Shown here: positions 6,601 to 13,202 of the stretch, piece after piece
Numbering within the stretch: the first letter of the stretch is position 1
How the letters are laid out: each line of letters opens with the position of its first letter
Assembly (NCBI GenBank): GCA_044238735.1
Contig: JBIICS010000079.1
Span: 1 to 13,202 of the forward strand
Length of the DNA stretch: 13,202 bases
Source: JBIICS01 sp044238735
Lineage (GTDB): Bacteria > Bacteroidota > Bacteroidia > UBA4408
Reading direction: 5' to 3'
Notes under the pieces: generated by a model
Seen by the model: the letters and a program-made list of their open reading frames with translations, nothing else
Databases searched by the model: none
Told to the model about the DNA's origin: nothing
Position numbers and translations under genes: made by a program

Positions 6601-7257
6601 ATGGCAGAAGATAAAATTAGTCAATTTGTAAATCAATTACGCAAAGAATACAGTTTACAAAACTTAGACGAAGCGCATGTGGAAAATAATCCGATTAAAC
6701 AACTCGAAAAATGGTTGATACATGCATTAGAAATAAACGCCAAAGAGCCTAATGCCATGGTTTTGTGTACAGTTGATAAAGATGCAAGACCCTCCTCACG
6801 TATAGTTTTGTTAAGAGAGTTTGATGAAAATGGGTTAGGCTTTTATACCAATTTTGAGAGCAGAAAAGGTAGAGAAATGTCGGATAATAAAAATGTTTGT
6901 TTAAATTTTTTCTGGCCCGAACTGGAAAGGCAAATCAGAGTTGAAGGAACGGTAGAAAAGCAAAAAGAAGAAGTTTCGGATAGCTATTTTGCCTCTCGAC
7001 CATCCGCATCTAAAATTGGTGCTTGGGCTTCGGCGCAAAGTTCAAAAATACCTAACAGAGAAGTATTGGAAAATCAATTTAATAATCAAAGCGCCCGATT
7101 TGAAAATAAAGAAATTTCGCGTCCGCCTTTTTGGGGTGGTTTTTTGGTAAAGCCTACTTACTTCGAATTTTGGCAGGGGAGACCGAGTAGATTACACGAT
7201 CGTATTTGTTATGAGCTCATAAATAATGATTGGCAAATTAGTCGATTGTCTCCTTAG
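6601..7257 (+). CDS. pdxH: Pyridoxamine/pyridoxine 5'-phosphate oxidase
   Basis: PdxH is the FMN-dependent, oxygen-using enzyme that makes pyridoxal 5'-phosphate from pyridoxamine or pyridoxine phosphate, in the last step of synthesis or salvage. All 218 residues fit the family. RIVLLREFDENG (67-78), FYTNFESRKGREM (81-93) and FFWPELERQIRVEG (103-116) form the FMN-binding split barrel. YFASRPSASKIGAWAS (129-144) follows. FEFWQGRPSRLHDR (188-201) contributes the substrate-phosphate and catalytic Arg/His residues, and the protein ends in WQISRLSP, close to the usual ERLAP tail. The protein is cytosolic and acts as a dimer. The start is the only sensible ATG, 89 bp from divergent yqgE. Its last 20 bp overlap tail-to-tail with the PAP2-like gene. 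Confidence 0.98.
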   Translation: MAEDKISQFVNQLRKEYSLQNLDEAHVENNPIKQLEKWLIHALEINAKEPNAMVLCTVDKDARPSSRIVLLREFDENGLGFYTNFESRKGREMSDNKNVCLNFFWPELERQIRVEGTVEKQKEEVSDSYFASRPSASKIGAWASAQSSKIPNREVLENQFNNQSARFENKEISRPPFWGGFLVKPTYFEFWQGRPSRLHDRICYELINNDWQISRLSP

Positions 7258-7882
7258 TTTTTACCTGATAGAAATTAAGCCATTTTCCCAAGGTCTTGTA
7301 AATAATCCACGAGATTAAAGGAGCAGAAATTACATCTAAACTGTAGTGCACACGTTGAACGATAAGCATTATGCCTACTAATACTGTTATAATTAAAACC
7401 ATATATTTTAATTTTAGTTCTTTAATATTTAAGGCTAGCAAAAATAAATTGGATACATGGCCGCTAAAAAATAAATCGGTTTTAATTTCTGCGCCTTTGT
7501 AAAATGCAAAAGCCAAAATGGGGTCATTTAAATAGATCATGCCTTCGGGAGGGGCAAGAGGAACCAAATAAATACAGTAGGCCCTTATTATATTTTGTGC
7601 TAACAAGAGATTAAGAGCATTAAAAAATAGTTCGGGTGTGCGAATTAAATAACCGGCAGCAATAAGAATCCCTGAGTATGTAAAAAGACAAATCGCAATT
7701 GATAAATCAAACGGTTGAAAAATAAAAAACCAGTCGTTTAGTTGAAACGATTGCCTGTAATGCGAATATTGAATTACTAATTCGAATACTTTTAAAAAAA
7801 CGAATATTATTAAGCTTTGAAAAAACAACCAGATCCAGTTGCGCTTATTACCTAAAAAATATTTCCAGTTTTTTAAAATCAT
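7238..7882 (-). CDS. PAP2-related membrane protein (sphingomyelin-synthase-like C-terminal domain)
   Basis: This is a 214-residue polytopic membrane protein with about six hydrophobic helices (near 17-37, 58-80, 87-108, 138-152, 160-177 and 184-197). The catalytic pattern of the PAP2_C group is visible: DLFFSGHVSNL (136-146) with His142, and VQRVHYSLDVISAP (175-188) with His179 and Asp183. These three residues form the His-His-Asp centre of lipid phosphatases and of sphingomyelin or ceramide-phosphoethanolamine synthases. Many Bacteroidota make sphingolipids, so transfer or removal of a phospho-headgroup on ceramide or diacylglycerol is an inference worth testing. Plain lipid-phosphatase activity is equally possible. 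The usual PAP2 first motif (KxxxxxxRP) is not evident, which favours the PAP2_C subgroup. Its 3' end overlaps pdxH by 20 bp on the opposite strand. A pyrimidine-rich tract lies in its upstream region. Confidence 0.8.
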   Translation of the reverse strand: MILKNWKYFLGNKRNWIWLFFQSLIIFVFLKVFELVIQYSHYRQSFQLNDWFFIFQPFDLSIAICLFTYSGILIAAGYLIRTPELFFNALNLLLAQNIIRAYCIYLVPLAPPEGMIYLNDPILAFAFYKGAEIKTDLFFSGHVSNLFLLALNIKELKLKYMVLIITVLVGIMLIVQRVHYSLDVISAPLISWIIYKTLGKWLNFYQVKTKETID

Positions 7883-7931
7883 TTAGATAAATTTAAGAAT
7901 TGAAAGGGAAATAGGAAGAGAAAAAAGGAAA

Positions 7932-7961
7932 TTGGATAAAGTATAATAGATAATAGACTTG
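7932..7961 (+). promoter_or_regulatory. Candidate promoter for the ABM-domain gene
   Basis: TTG at 7932-7934, a 19-bp spacer and TAGACTTG at 7954-7961 match the Bacteroidota pattern TTG-N17-23-TAnnTTTG at all positions but one. The predicted start would be about 7968, giving a leader of some 64 nt. That leader includes a short AT palindrome (7964-7978) and an 8-bp tandem repeat (ACTATTAA at 8005-8012 and 8013-8020). The call is based on pattern only. Confidence 0.35.
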
Positions 7962-8031
7962 ATATAATTATAAATTATGATTTCTAAATCTTCCAATCCA
8001 TAGAACTATTAAACTATTAAACCAACATTCT

Positions 8032-8328
8032 ATGATTATTCGAATTGTTAAAATGACTTTTGTAACCGAAAAAAGGGAAGAATTTGTTAAGGTTTTTAAT
8101 GCCAGTAAAGAATTGATCAGGAATTTTGAGGGCTGCAAACATCTTAAATTATTAAATGATCAAAATAATCCTTCCATATTCTTTACCTACAGCATTTGGG
8201 ATTCAGAGATTAACTTAGAACGTTACCGTAATTCGGAGCTATTTAAGACTACATGGGCCAAGACTAAAATATTATTTAGTGACAAGCCGGAGGCATGGTC
8301 AACACAGGCACTGGCCGAACTTAGTTAA
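8032..8328 (+). CDS. Antibiotic biosynthesis monooxygenase (ABM) domain protein
   Basis: This 98-residue single-domain protein has the dimeric ferredoxin-like pattern of the ABM family. A first strand IIRIVKMTF (2-10) is followed by a helix KREEFVKVFNASKELIRNFEGCKHLKLL (14-41, EGCKHL leading into strand two). Then come FFTYSIWDSEINLERYRNSELFKTTWAKTK (50-79, with the typical strand-W-x-S/D element and a helix) and a short tail. Members include quinol or heme oxygenases and many of unknown activity. Nothing here fixes the substrate. It is likely cytosolic. It stands alone with its own upstream region of 149 bp and lies 96 bp upstream of the metallopeptidase start on the same strand, so co-transcription is possible but not shown. 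Confidence 0.82.
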   Translation: MIIRIVKMTFVTEKREEFVKVFNASKELIRNFEGCKHLKLLNDQNNPSIFFTYSIWDSEINLERYRNSELFKTTWAKTKILFSDKPEAWSTQALAELS

Positions 8329-8424
8329 ATTTAGTTATAGATTCTGACAAAATATCAGTATTAAGCATATTCTGTATAAAGGCATATTTTTTGAAATTTG
8401 ATTACCAAAAAAATTACATTTAAA

Positions 8425-9111
8425 ATGGCAGGTATTTATATCATCTTTATTTTTTTCAGCATAATTAGCTGGTTAATATCATCTCGATTAAAATCTAAGT
8501 TTAGAGAGTACTCCGCAATTAATTTACCCGGTAATATGAGCGGACAAGAAATAGCAGAAAAGATGTTGAGGGATAATGGAATCTACGATGTAAAAATTGT
8601 TTCTACCCCCGGTGAATTAAGCGATCATTACAATCCCTTAACCAAAACTGTAAACTTAAGCCATGAGGTGTTTTACGGCAGACATATTTCTGCAGCAGCA
8701 GTAGCTGCGCACGAATGTGGACATGCCGTGCAGCATGCCGAAGCTTATGCATGGTTAACCATGCGCAGTCGTTTGGTGCCTATAGTTAGCTTTTCTTCCA
8801 ATATAGTGCAGTGGGTTTTATTGGCTGGTATATTAACTATACAAGTGTTTCCCGCGCTCTTATTTATTGGCATTATTATGTTCGCTTTAACAACTTTATT
8901 TTCATTCATTACTTTGCCGGTAGAATTTGATGCTTCGAACAGGGCTCTAAAGTGGCTTAACAATAATAATATTTTAAGCGGTGCTTATTTGGATAAAGCT
9001 TCTAATGCACTAAATTGGGCTGCTAGTACTTATGTAGTTGCTGCATTATCCTCTCTAGCGACCTTAATGTATTATGTGATGATTTATTTAGGAGGTAAGC
9101 GAAACGATTAA
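8425..9111 (+). CDS. yugP: Membrane zinc metallopeptidase, YugP family
   Basis: With the ATG at 8425 this is a 228-residue membrane protein. A helix at 3-20 is followed by the family stretch MSGQEIAEKMLRDNGIYDVKI (38-58). HYNP (68-71) and NLSHEVFYGRHISAAAVAAHE (77-97) lead to the zinc-binding HECGH (96-100, HExxH with two His ligands and catalytic Glu97). Helices follow at about 119-160, interrupted, then FITLPVEFDASNRAL (161-175), whose Glu167 is a candidate third ligand, and a last helix near 203-222. This is the neutral zinc metallopeptidase family of B. subtilis YugP. Its physiological substrates are not known to me. A TTG at 8398 would add nine residues (ITKKITFK region), but the MAGIY start begins directly with the membrane helix, as in relatives, so I prefer it. 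The gene is convergent with the amidase gene. Confidence 0.9.
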   Translation: MAGIYIIFIFFSIISWLISSRLKSKFREYSAINLPGNMSGQEIAEKMLRDNGIYDVKIVSTPGELSDHYNPLTKTVNLSHEVFYGRHISAAAVAAHECGHAVQHAEAYAWLTMRSRLVPIVSFSSNIVQWVLLAGILTIQVFPALLFIGIIMFALTTLFSFITLPVEFDASNRALKWLNNNNILSGAYLDKASNALNWAASTYVVAALSSLATLMYYVMIYLGGKRND

Positions 9112-9268
9112 TTCCGTTTTGTGCTATAGAAATTCTGGAATTTATTTATGAAGGAATCAGGTAATAGAATTTCACTAAATTTTCTTTTAGCCCAATAGGG
9201 TAAAGGGTTATAGAGCTTTTTACCAACTATTTTTGGCACCAATACCTAATTAAAAATAACAAAGAAAT

Positions 9269-9299
9269 TTAAGCTCTTTTTTATTTGGAGAGCACTTAA
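9269..9299. terminator. Imperfect hairpin, possible bidirectional terminator between yugP and the amidase gene
   Basis: Arms TTAAGCTCT (9269-9277) and AGAG-CA-CTTAA (9289-9299) pair in 9 bp with a 2-nt bulge and an 11-nt loop. On the plus strand the hairpin is followed by GTTTTTAATT, and on the minus strand by ATTTCTTTGTTATTTTT. It lies 12 bp after the amidase stop and 157 bp after the yugP stop. The rest of the 200-bp gap (9112-9311) shows no gene or other clear signal. The stem is AT-rich and bulged, so strength is uncertain. Confidence 0.45.
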
Positions 9300-9311
9300 G
9301 TTTTTAATTGA

Positions 9312-10619
9312 TTAATTTTTTTCTTTACTTTTTAATATTTCTACCGCCTCGCTGGTAGTAATTCGTTTACCGTTCTGAAAAGCTACAACAAAGATATCTT
9401 TCAAGCCCTTTTCCTTAAGGGTTTCTTGATATTTTCGGGCTTCTTCCATCGTTTTAAATTTTCCGGCATAGTATCGATAACCGGTCTCAATAACTATTTC
9501 CTGAATGTCTACTAAATCTTTAAATTGCTTTTTAGTATTTAGTTTCTTTTCGGTGCTGGCTAATTGAACTTTAAAAATTATCCCATACTCGGCAAACTCA
9601 GAGCCTGATTTGTTTTCATTATTATTGGCTTTTTCAGCAGAGACTTCAGTTTTGGGTAATGATTCCGTATTAACTTCTGTTTTAAGTTCGGCATTAGATT
9701 CTTTTTCTTCTTTTACACTTAATTTTTCGTCTGTTTTAACCGGTATCATGTTTTTTTGTTCATCCTGGCTTAACTCCCAATCGGTAGGCATTTTCTCGGC
9801 TTTTTCGGCTTCGGTTAATTCTTTTCCTTCTTGTTCGCATTTATATTCTCTAAATGCTCTAAAAATACTATAGGCCAGTTGATTTTGTCCTTTATCGGAG
9901 GCTAAAAACTTTTCTTCTTCTTTATTGGATAAAAAGCCGGTTTCAATTAATACGGAGGGCATTTTAGTTTTCCAAAGTACCAGAAAGCCGGCCTGCCTAA
10001 CTCCTCGGTCGGACCTTTTGGCAAAACCCTTAAAATTTTCCTGAACTTTAGCGGCAAAGTTCAAACTTCTTTCTAAGAAAACATTTTGATACATGCTAAA
10101 GATAATGGTCGCTTCCTCTGAGCTTGGATCAAATCCCTCGTATTTTTTTTGATAGTTATCTTCCAGTAATATGGAGGCATTTTCTCGTTTGGCCACGTCT
10201 AAATTACCTTTTGTTTTGTGTAAACCCATAATGTAGGTTTCTGAACCAAATATTTCTTTATTGGGGTTGGCGTTGCAATGAATGCATATAAACAAATCGG
10301 CATCTGCTTTATTGGCATGATTGGCAATTTCGTTCAGTTCCACAAATCGGTCATCCTCTCGGGTATATTGTATTTCAATTTCGTCGCGGTATTTGTTTCG
10401 AATAAATTGACCTAATTTGGAGGCGATTCTCAGGGCCACATCTTTTTCTTTTGCAAAACTTCCGCTGGTACCTTCATCTTTTCCACCGTGGCCGGCATTA
10501 ATAACTATCCGTTTTACGCCCCTGCCCGGACGGTGGTTATTAACCATAGCACCACCAATAAAAAATACAATAAAGTAAAATATTATCAATTGATATTTAT
10601 ACTTTTCGGTCCCTGGCAT
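9312..10619 (-). CDS. N-acetylmuramoyl-L-alanine amidase (Amidase_3) with C-terminal SPOR-like domain
   Basis: The 435 residues have four parts. A hydrophobic N-terminal segment (about 10-26) is a signal peptide or membrane anchor. An Amidase_3 zinc hydrolase spans about 36-258. A charged Lys/Glu-rich linker spans about 262-342 with KTEV occurring twice. A SPOR-like domain spans about 346-418 (FKVQLAST, YYAGKFKTMEEARKYQ). Catalytic features are NAGHGG with His44, EKDVAL with Glu58, ICIHCNANPN with His114, and LIETGFLSN with the catalytic Glu226. The enzyme cuts the amide bond between N-acetylmuramic acid and the peptide stem in the periplasm. SPOR domains bind glycan strands stripped of peptides, often at division sites. 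An Asn (41) stands where DxGHGG usually has Asp. It is divergent from lptD across 49 bp, a pairing I recall in other Bacteroidota. Confidence 0.93.
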   Translation of the reverse strand: MPGTEKYKYQLIIFYFIVFFIGGAMVNNHRPGRGVKRIVINAGHGGKDEGTSGSFAKEKDVALRIASKLGQFIRNKYRDEIEIQYTREDDRFVELNEIANHANKADADLFICIHCNANPNKEIFGSETYIMGLHKTKGNLDVAKRENASILLEDNYQKKYEGFDPSSEEATIIFSMYQNVFLERSLNFAAKVQENFKGFAKRSDRGVRQAGFLVLWKTKMPSVLIETGFLSNKEEEKFLASDKGQNQLAYSIFRAFREYKCEQEGKELTEAEKAEKMPTDWELSQDEQKNMIPVKTDEKLSVKEEKESNAELKTEVNTESLPKTEVSAEKANNNENKSGSEFAEYGIIFKVQLASTEKKLNTKKQFKDLVDIQEIVIETGYRYYAGKFKTMEEARKYQETLKEKGLKDIFVVAFQNGKRITTSEAVEILKSKEKN

Positions 10620-10638
10620 AATTATTACTTTAAAACCC

Positions 10639-10646
10639 TAATTTTG
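10639..10646 (+). promoter_or_regulatory. lptD: Candidate -7 box for lptD
   Basis: TAATTTTG matches the Bacteroidota -7 consensus TAnnTTTG at every fixed base. It lies in the 49-bp gap between divergent amidase and lptD starts. Transcription starting about 7 nt downstream would give a leader near 16 nt before the TTG start at 10669. The -33 TTG is not evident, so confidence is moderate at best. Confidence 0.38.
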
Positions 10647-10668
10647 CAAATTCTTTAAAAAGCTTTAC

Positions 10669-13202
10669 TTGGTACTAACGCAATTTTTAAAAAATCTATT
10701 GTCAATAACTCTATTGCTTGTTTTAGCTTACTCAAAAGCTATTCCACAAGTAAATGCTGACAGTGTTTTGGTAAAAAGCGACACCAATTCCATTGTAAAA
10801 GAGGCTCCCAAAAGTAAATTCGATTTCCCGGTAAAATATAAAGCCCGCGACAGTATGCGTATAGATTTAACGGAAGAAATAATTTATTTATATGGAGCTG
10901 CGGAAATTTTATATAATGAGATAAACCTTAAAGCCGATAATATAGAATTTAACATAAAGGAAAATACTTGTAGGGCTTTTGGTTCTAAGGATAGTTTGGG
11001 TAAACTTATTGGTGCTCCGGAGTTTACCGAAGGCACCCAAACGTTTAAAGCCAAAGAATTACTGTATAATTTTGATACAAAAAAAGGTAAAATTCAGGAA
11101 GTAGTTACCCAGCAGGGTGATGGATTTATTCTGGCACAAACCCTAAAAAAAGATCCTCAGGATAATTATTTTATAAAAGATGGAAGATACACAACCTGCA
11201 ACCAAACCGATCATCCTCATTTTTGGATAAACGCCCAAAAGTTGAAAGTTATCCCCAATGATAAAATTGTAACCGGTCCGGCTAATCTAATAATCGAAAA
11301 TGTACCAACGCCTTTAGCGGTTCCGTTTGGATTTTTCCCTAATTCTAAAGGTGGACGAAAATCTGGGGTATTACTCCCTTTTCCGGGCGAATCGGCCGAA
11401 AACGGTTTTTTTATAAAAGATGGCGGATATTATTGGGGGATTAATGATTATGTTGATTTAACGCTTAAGGGCGATATATACACTAAGGGATCATGGGGTG
11501 CGCGTGCATTAAGTAATTATGTTTGGAAGTATCATTTTTCTGGAAATGTTAATGTGGGATATTCTAAATTTAAATTTGGAGAAAAAGATTTAAGCGATTA
11601 CAGGGAGCAAAGCGATTACTTTATTCGATGGACCCACAACCAAGATCCAAAAGCTAACCCATCTGGGCGGTTTACGGCTAATGTAAATTATGGATCCAGT
11701 CAGTATAATTTCCTAAATTCAAGAAATACACAGGATGTTCTTAATAATAATTTCAATTCGAATGTGGCTTATACTAAAGTTTGGAAAGGAAAATATACCC
11801 TGGGTGTTAATGCACGACAAAGCCAAAGCACGCTGAGCAAAAATGTGGAAGGAAGTTTACCTAGCATGAATTTTAATGTTACGCGTTTTTATCCGTTGCA
11901 AAGAAAAGTTCAGGTGGGAAATGCAAAATGGTATGAAAACATAGGGATAAGTTATAGCAACCAAATAGAAAATAGAATGGTTGCCCCCGATACTTCTTTT
12001 TTTAAAATGGAAACTTTTAGGGATGCACAAAGAGGTTTAAGGCATGATATTCCGGTATCTACCTCGGTTCGTTTCTTAAAGCATTTTACATTTACGCCCA
12101 CTTTTAATTATACTGAAAGATGGTATTTGCAAACGTTGGAAAAAGAATTTATAACTACCAAAAAAGTAGGCACCGATATCGATTCAAGCTATATAGAAAA
12201 CAGAATGATAGATAGGTTTAACGCCAATCGAGATTTTAATGTAAATGCTCAATTTACCACAAAATTATATGGAATGTTTCAGTTTAAATCGGGTTCAATT
12301 AAGGCAATACGTCATGTTATTACCCCAACAGTTGGATTTAACTACATCCCCAAAATGTATAAACTGCAAACCATTTTAAACGATACCAGTATAGTTAGTC
12401 CTCGCTTTTATAGTACTTACGAAAAAGCAATTTATGGAGGCCCTAATACGGTTAATCAGGGAAATGTTACGTATAGTATAATAAATAATCTGGAGATGAA
12501 AGTGAGAAGTAAAAAAGACACTGTTTCCGGATTCAGAAAAATTAAAATTTTCGAAAACTTGAGTGCAAGCGGGTTTTATAATGTTTTTGCCGACTCTTTA
12601 AATTGGAGTAACGTAAATATTAATGCCCGAACTTATTTGTTTGAAAAACTGGATATAAATACCAATGCTGTATTTGACCCCTACCGAGTAAATAAGAAAA
12701 CACGCACCAGAATAAATGAATCCTTTTATTCCGAAACCGGTAGGCCGCTTCGATTAAGTAACGCTAACATGGCTTTAAATTGGCGACTGGACAACAATAA
12801 AAAGCAAACCGAAAGGAAAAGTAAATTAGCTAAACCCGACGAGTTGGCCATGATAAATGCCAGACCGGATGCTTATGTAGATTTTAATGTGCCTTGGAGC
12901 CTAAGTATAAATTACAATTTACAGTTAAATAAACCTCATCAGGACACCTCAATTATCGTTCAAACCCTCGGCTTTAATACCGATTTTAATTTAACACCTA
13001 AATGGAAAATTGCTGTAAACAGTGGTTACGATTTTATAAATAAAAAACTATCGTATACCTCGGTAAACATATATCGCGATTTGCATTGTTGGGAAATGCG
13101 TTTTAATTGGGTGCCCTTTGGTTTTTTAAGAAGTTACAGTATTGATATAAATGTAAAATCTTCTACTCTGCAAGATCTGAAACTAAGTCGCCGCAGAAGC
13201 TG
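10669..13202 (+). CDS. lptD: Outer-membrane LPS-assembly protein LptD (Bacteroidota type), 3' end cut by window
   Basis: The frame is open from after the stop at 10639-10641 to the window end, giving 844 codons. LptD is the outer-membrane barrel that, with LptE, inserts lipopolysaccharide into the outer leaflet. There is no ATG before codon 63, yet the frame upstream encodes a clear signal peptide (hydrophobic LLSITLLLVLA after a Lys, small residues near SKA), so a TTG start is inferred. TTG at 10669 fits best; TTG at 10699 is the alternative. Residues about 45-160 form the LptA/OstA-like periplasmic domain (YKARDSMRIDL, YGAAEILYNEINLKADNIEF). TTCNQTDHPHFWI (175-187) and VPTPLAVPFGFFPN (212-225) follow, then a long beta-barrel of alternating strands. 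The end DLKLSRRRS suggests only a few residues are missing. The gene is divergent from the amidase gene. Confidence 0.93.
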   Translation, partial: MVLTQFLKNLLSITLLLVLAYSKAIPQVNADSVLVKSDTNSIVKEAPKSKFDFPVKYKARDSMRIDLTEEIIYLYGAAEILYNEINLKADNIEFNIKENTCRAFGSKDSLGKLIGAPEFTEGTQTFKAKELLYNFDTKKGKIQEVVTQQGDGFILAQTLKKDPQDNYFIKDGRYTTCNQTDHPHFWINAQKLKVIPNDKIVTGPANLIIENVPTPLAVPFGFFPNSKGGRKSGVLLPFPGESAENGFFIKDGGYYWGINDYVDLTLKGDIYTKGSWGARALSNYVWKYHFSGNVNVGYSKFKFGEKDLSDYREQSDYFIRWTHNQDPKANPSGRFTANVNYGSSQYNFLNSRNTQDVLNNNFNSNVAYTKVWKGKYTLGVNARQSQSTLSKNVEGSLPSMNFNVTRFYPLQRKVQVGNAKWYENIGISYSNQIENRMVAPDTSFFKMETFRDAQRGLRHDIPVSTSVRFLKHFTFTPTFNYTERWYLQTLEKEFITTKKVGTDIDSSYIENRMIDRFNANRDFNVNAQFTTKLYGMFQFKSGSIKAIRHVITPTVGFNYIPKMYKLQTILNDTSIVSPRFYSTYEKAIYGGPNTVNQGNVTYSIINNLEMKVRSKKDTVSGFRKIKIFENLSASGFYNVFADSLNWSNVNINARTYLFEKLDINTNAVFDPYRVNKKTRTRINESFYSETGRPLRLSNANMALNWRLDNNKKQTERKSKLAKPDELAMINARPDAYVDFNVPWSLSINYNLQLNKPHQDTSIIVQTLGFNTDFNLTPKWKIAVNSGYDFINKKLSYTSVNIYRDLHCWEMRFNWVPFGFLRSYSIDINVKSSTLQDLKLSRRRS

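Noticed and set aside
8385..8393. TATTTTTTG as a -7 box for yugP
   Set aside because: It has one base too many between TA and TTTG and no upstream TTG at the right spacing.
8398..8424. TTG start giving yugP nine extra residues
   Set aside because: The ATG at 8425 places the membrane helix at the N-terminus as in relatives; the extra residues add no recognised feature.
8745..8963. Minus-strand open frame of 72 codons inside the metallopeptidase gene
   Set aside because: It is antisense to the membrane and family-motif region of YugP; no recognisable protein.
9129..9173. Inverted repeat GAAATTCT/AGAATTTC downstream of yugP
   Set aside because: An 8-bp AT-rich match with a 29-nt loop and no T-run is not a credible terminator or operator.
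9148..9198. 16-codon plus-strand open frame after yugP
   Set aside because: Too short, with no ribosome-binding or family evidence; expected by chance.
9610..9873. Plus-strand open frame of 87 codons inside the amidase gene
   Set aside because: Its Ser/Leu-rich translation is the antisense of the Lys/Glu-rich linker codons, a composition effect.

Overview
This window looks like a chromosomal segment of a low-GC, AT-rich member of the Bacteroidota, probably Flavobacteriales or a close relative. The evidence is a split transketolase, a PID-CTERM-type sorting signal beside an XrtF-type exosortase, a Bacteroidota-style LptD diverging from a SPOR-tailed amidase, a WbqC-family protein, SHMT with the Bacteroidota form of its motifs, an almost complete lack of Shine-Dalgarno sequences, and exact matches to the Bacteroidota -7 box TAnnTTTG. 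There are no rRNA or tRNA genes, IS elements, CRISPR arrays or phage genes. Genes are packed tightly, and no gene-free stretch exceeds about 200 bp.

Left part (1-2717, plus strand): the C-terminal part of a von Willebrand A-domain protein with repeated beta-rich modules after the vWA domain, cut by the window edge. One base later comes the C-terminal half of a split transketolase, then a WbqC-family protein. A PaaY-like hexapeptide protein and glyA follow on the minus strand, with a strong intrinsic terminator between them.

Middle part (4682-5885, minus strand): the most distinctive locus. A 66-residue secreted peptide with a PID-CTERM-like sorting tail is followed after 6 bp by a 175-residue exosortase, which overlaps an exosortase-F-associated membrane protein by 11 bp. 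glyA lies 27 bp further on. This looks like a dedicated exosortase with a single tiny substrate. The predicted fragment between its two processing sites is only about 20 residues and carries two cysteines. Upstream is yqgE/algH, divergent from pdxH (PLP synthesis). pdxH overlaps tail-to-tail with a PAP2_C/sphingomyelin-synthase-like membrane protein.

Right part (8032-13202): a small ABM-domain protein, a YugP-type membrane zinc metallopeptidase, an N-acetylmuramoyl-L-alanine amidase with a SPOR tail (minus strand), and the divergent lptD. lptD appears to start at TTG and runs off the window just before its expected end.

Most genes are housekeeping or cell-envelope functions: LPS export, peptidoglycan hydrolysis, sorting of a surface peptide, lipid headgroup chemistry, one-carbon metabolism and PLP. 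The exosortase/mini-substrate cassette is the best candidate for a poorly described system.
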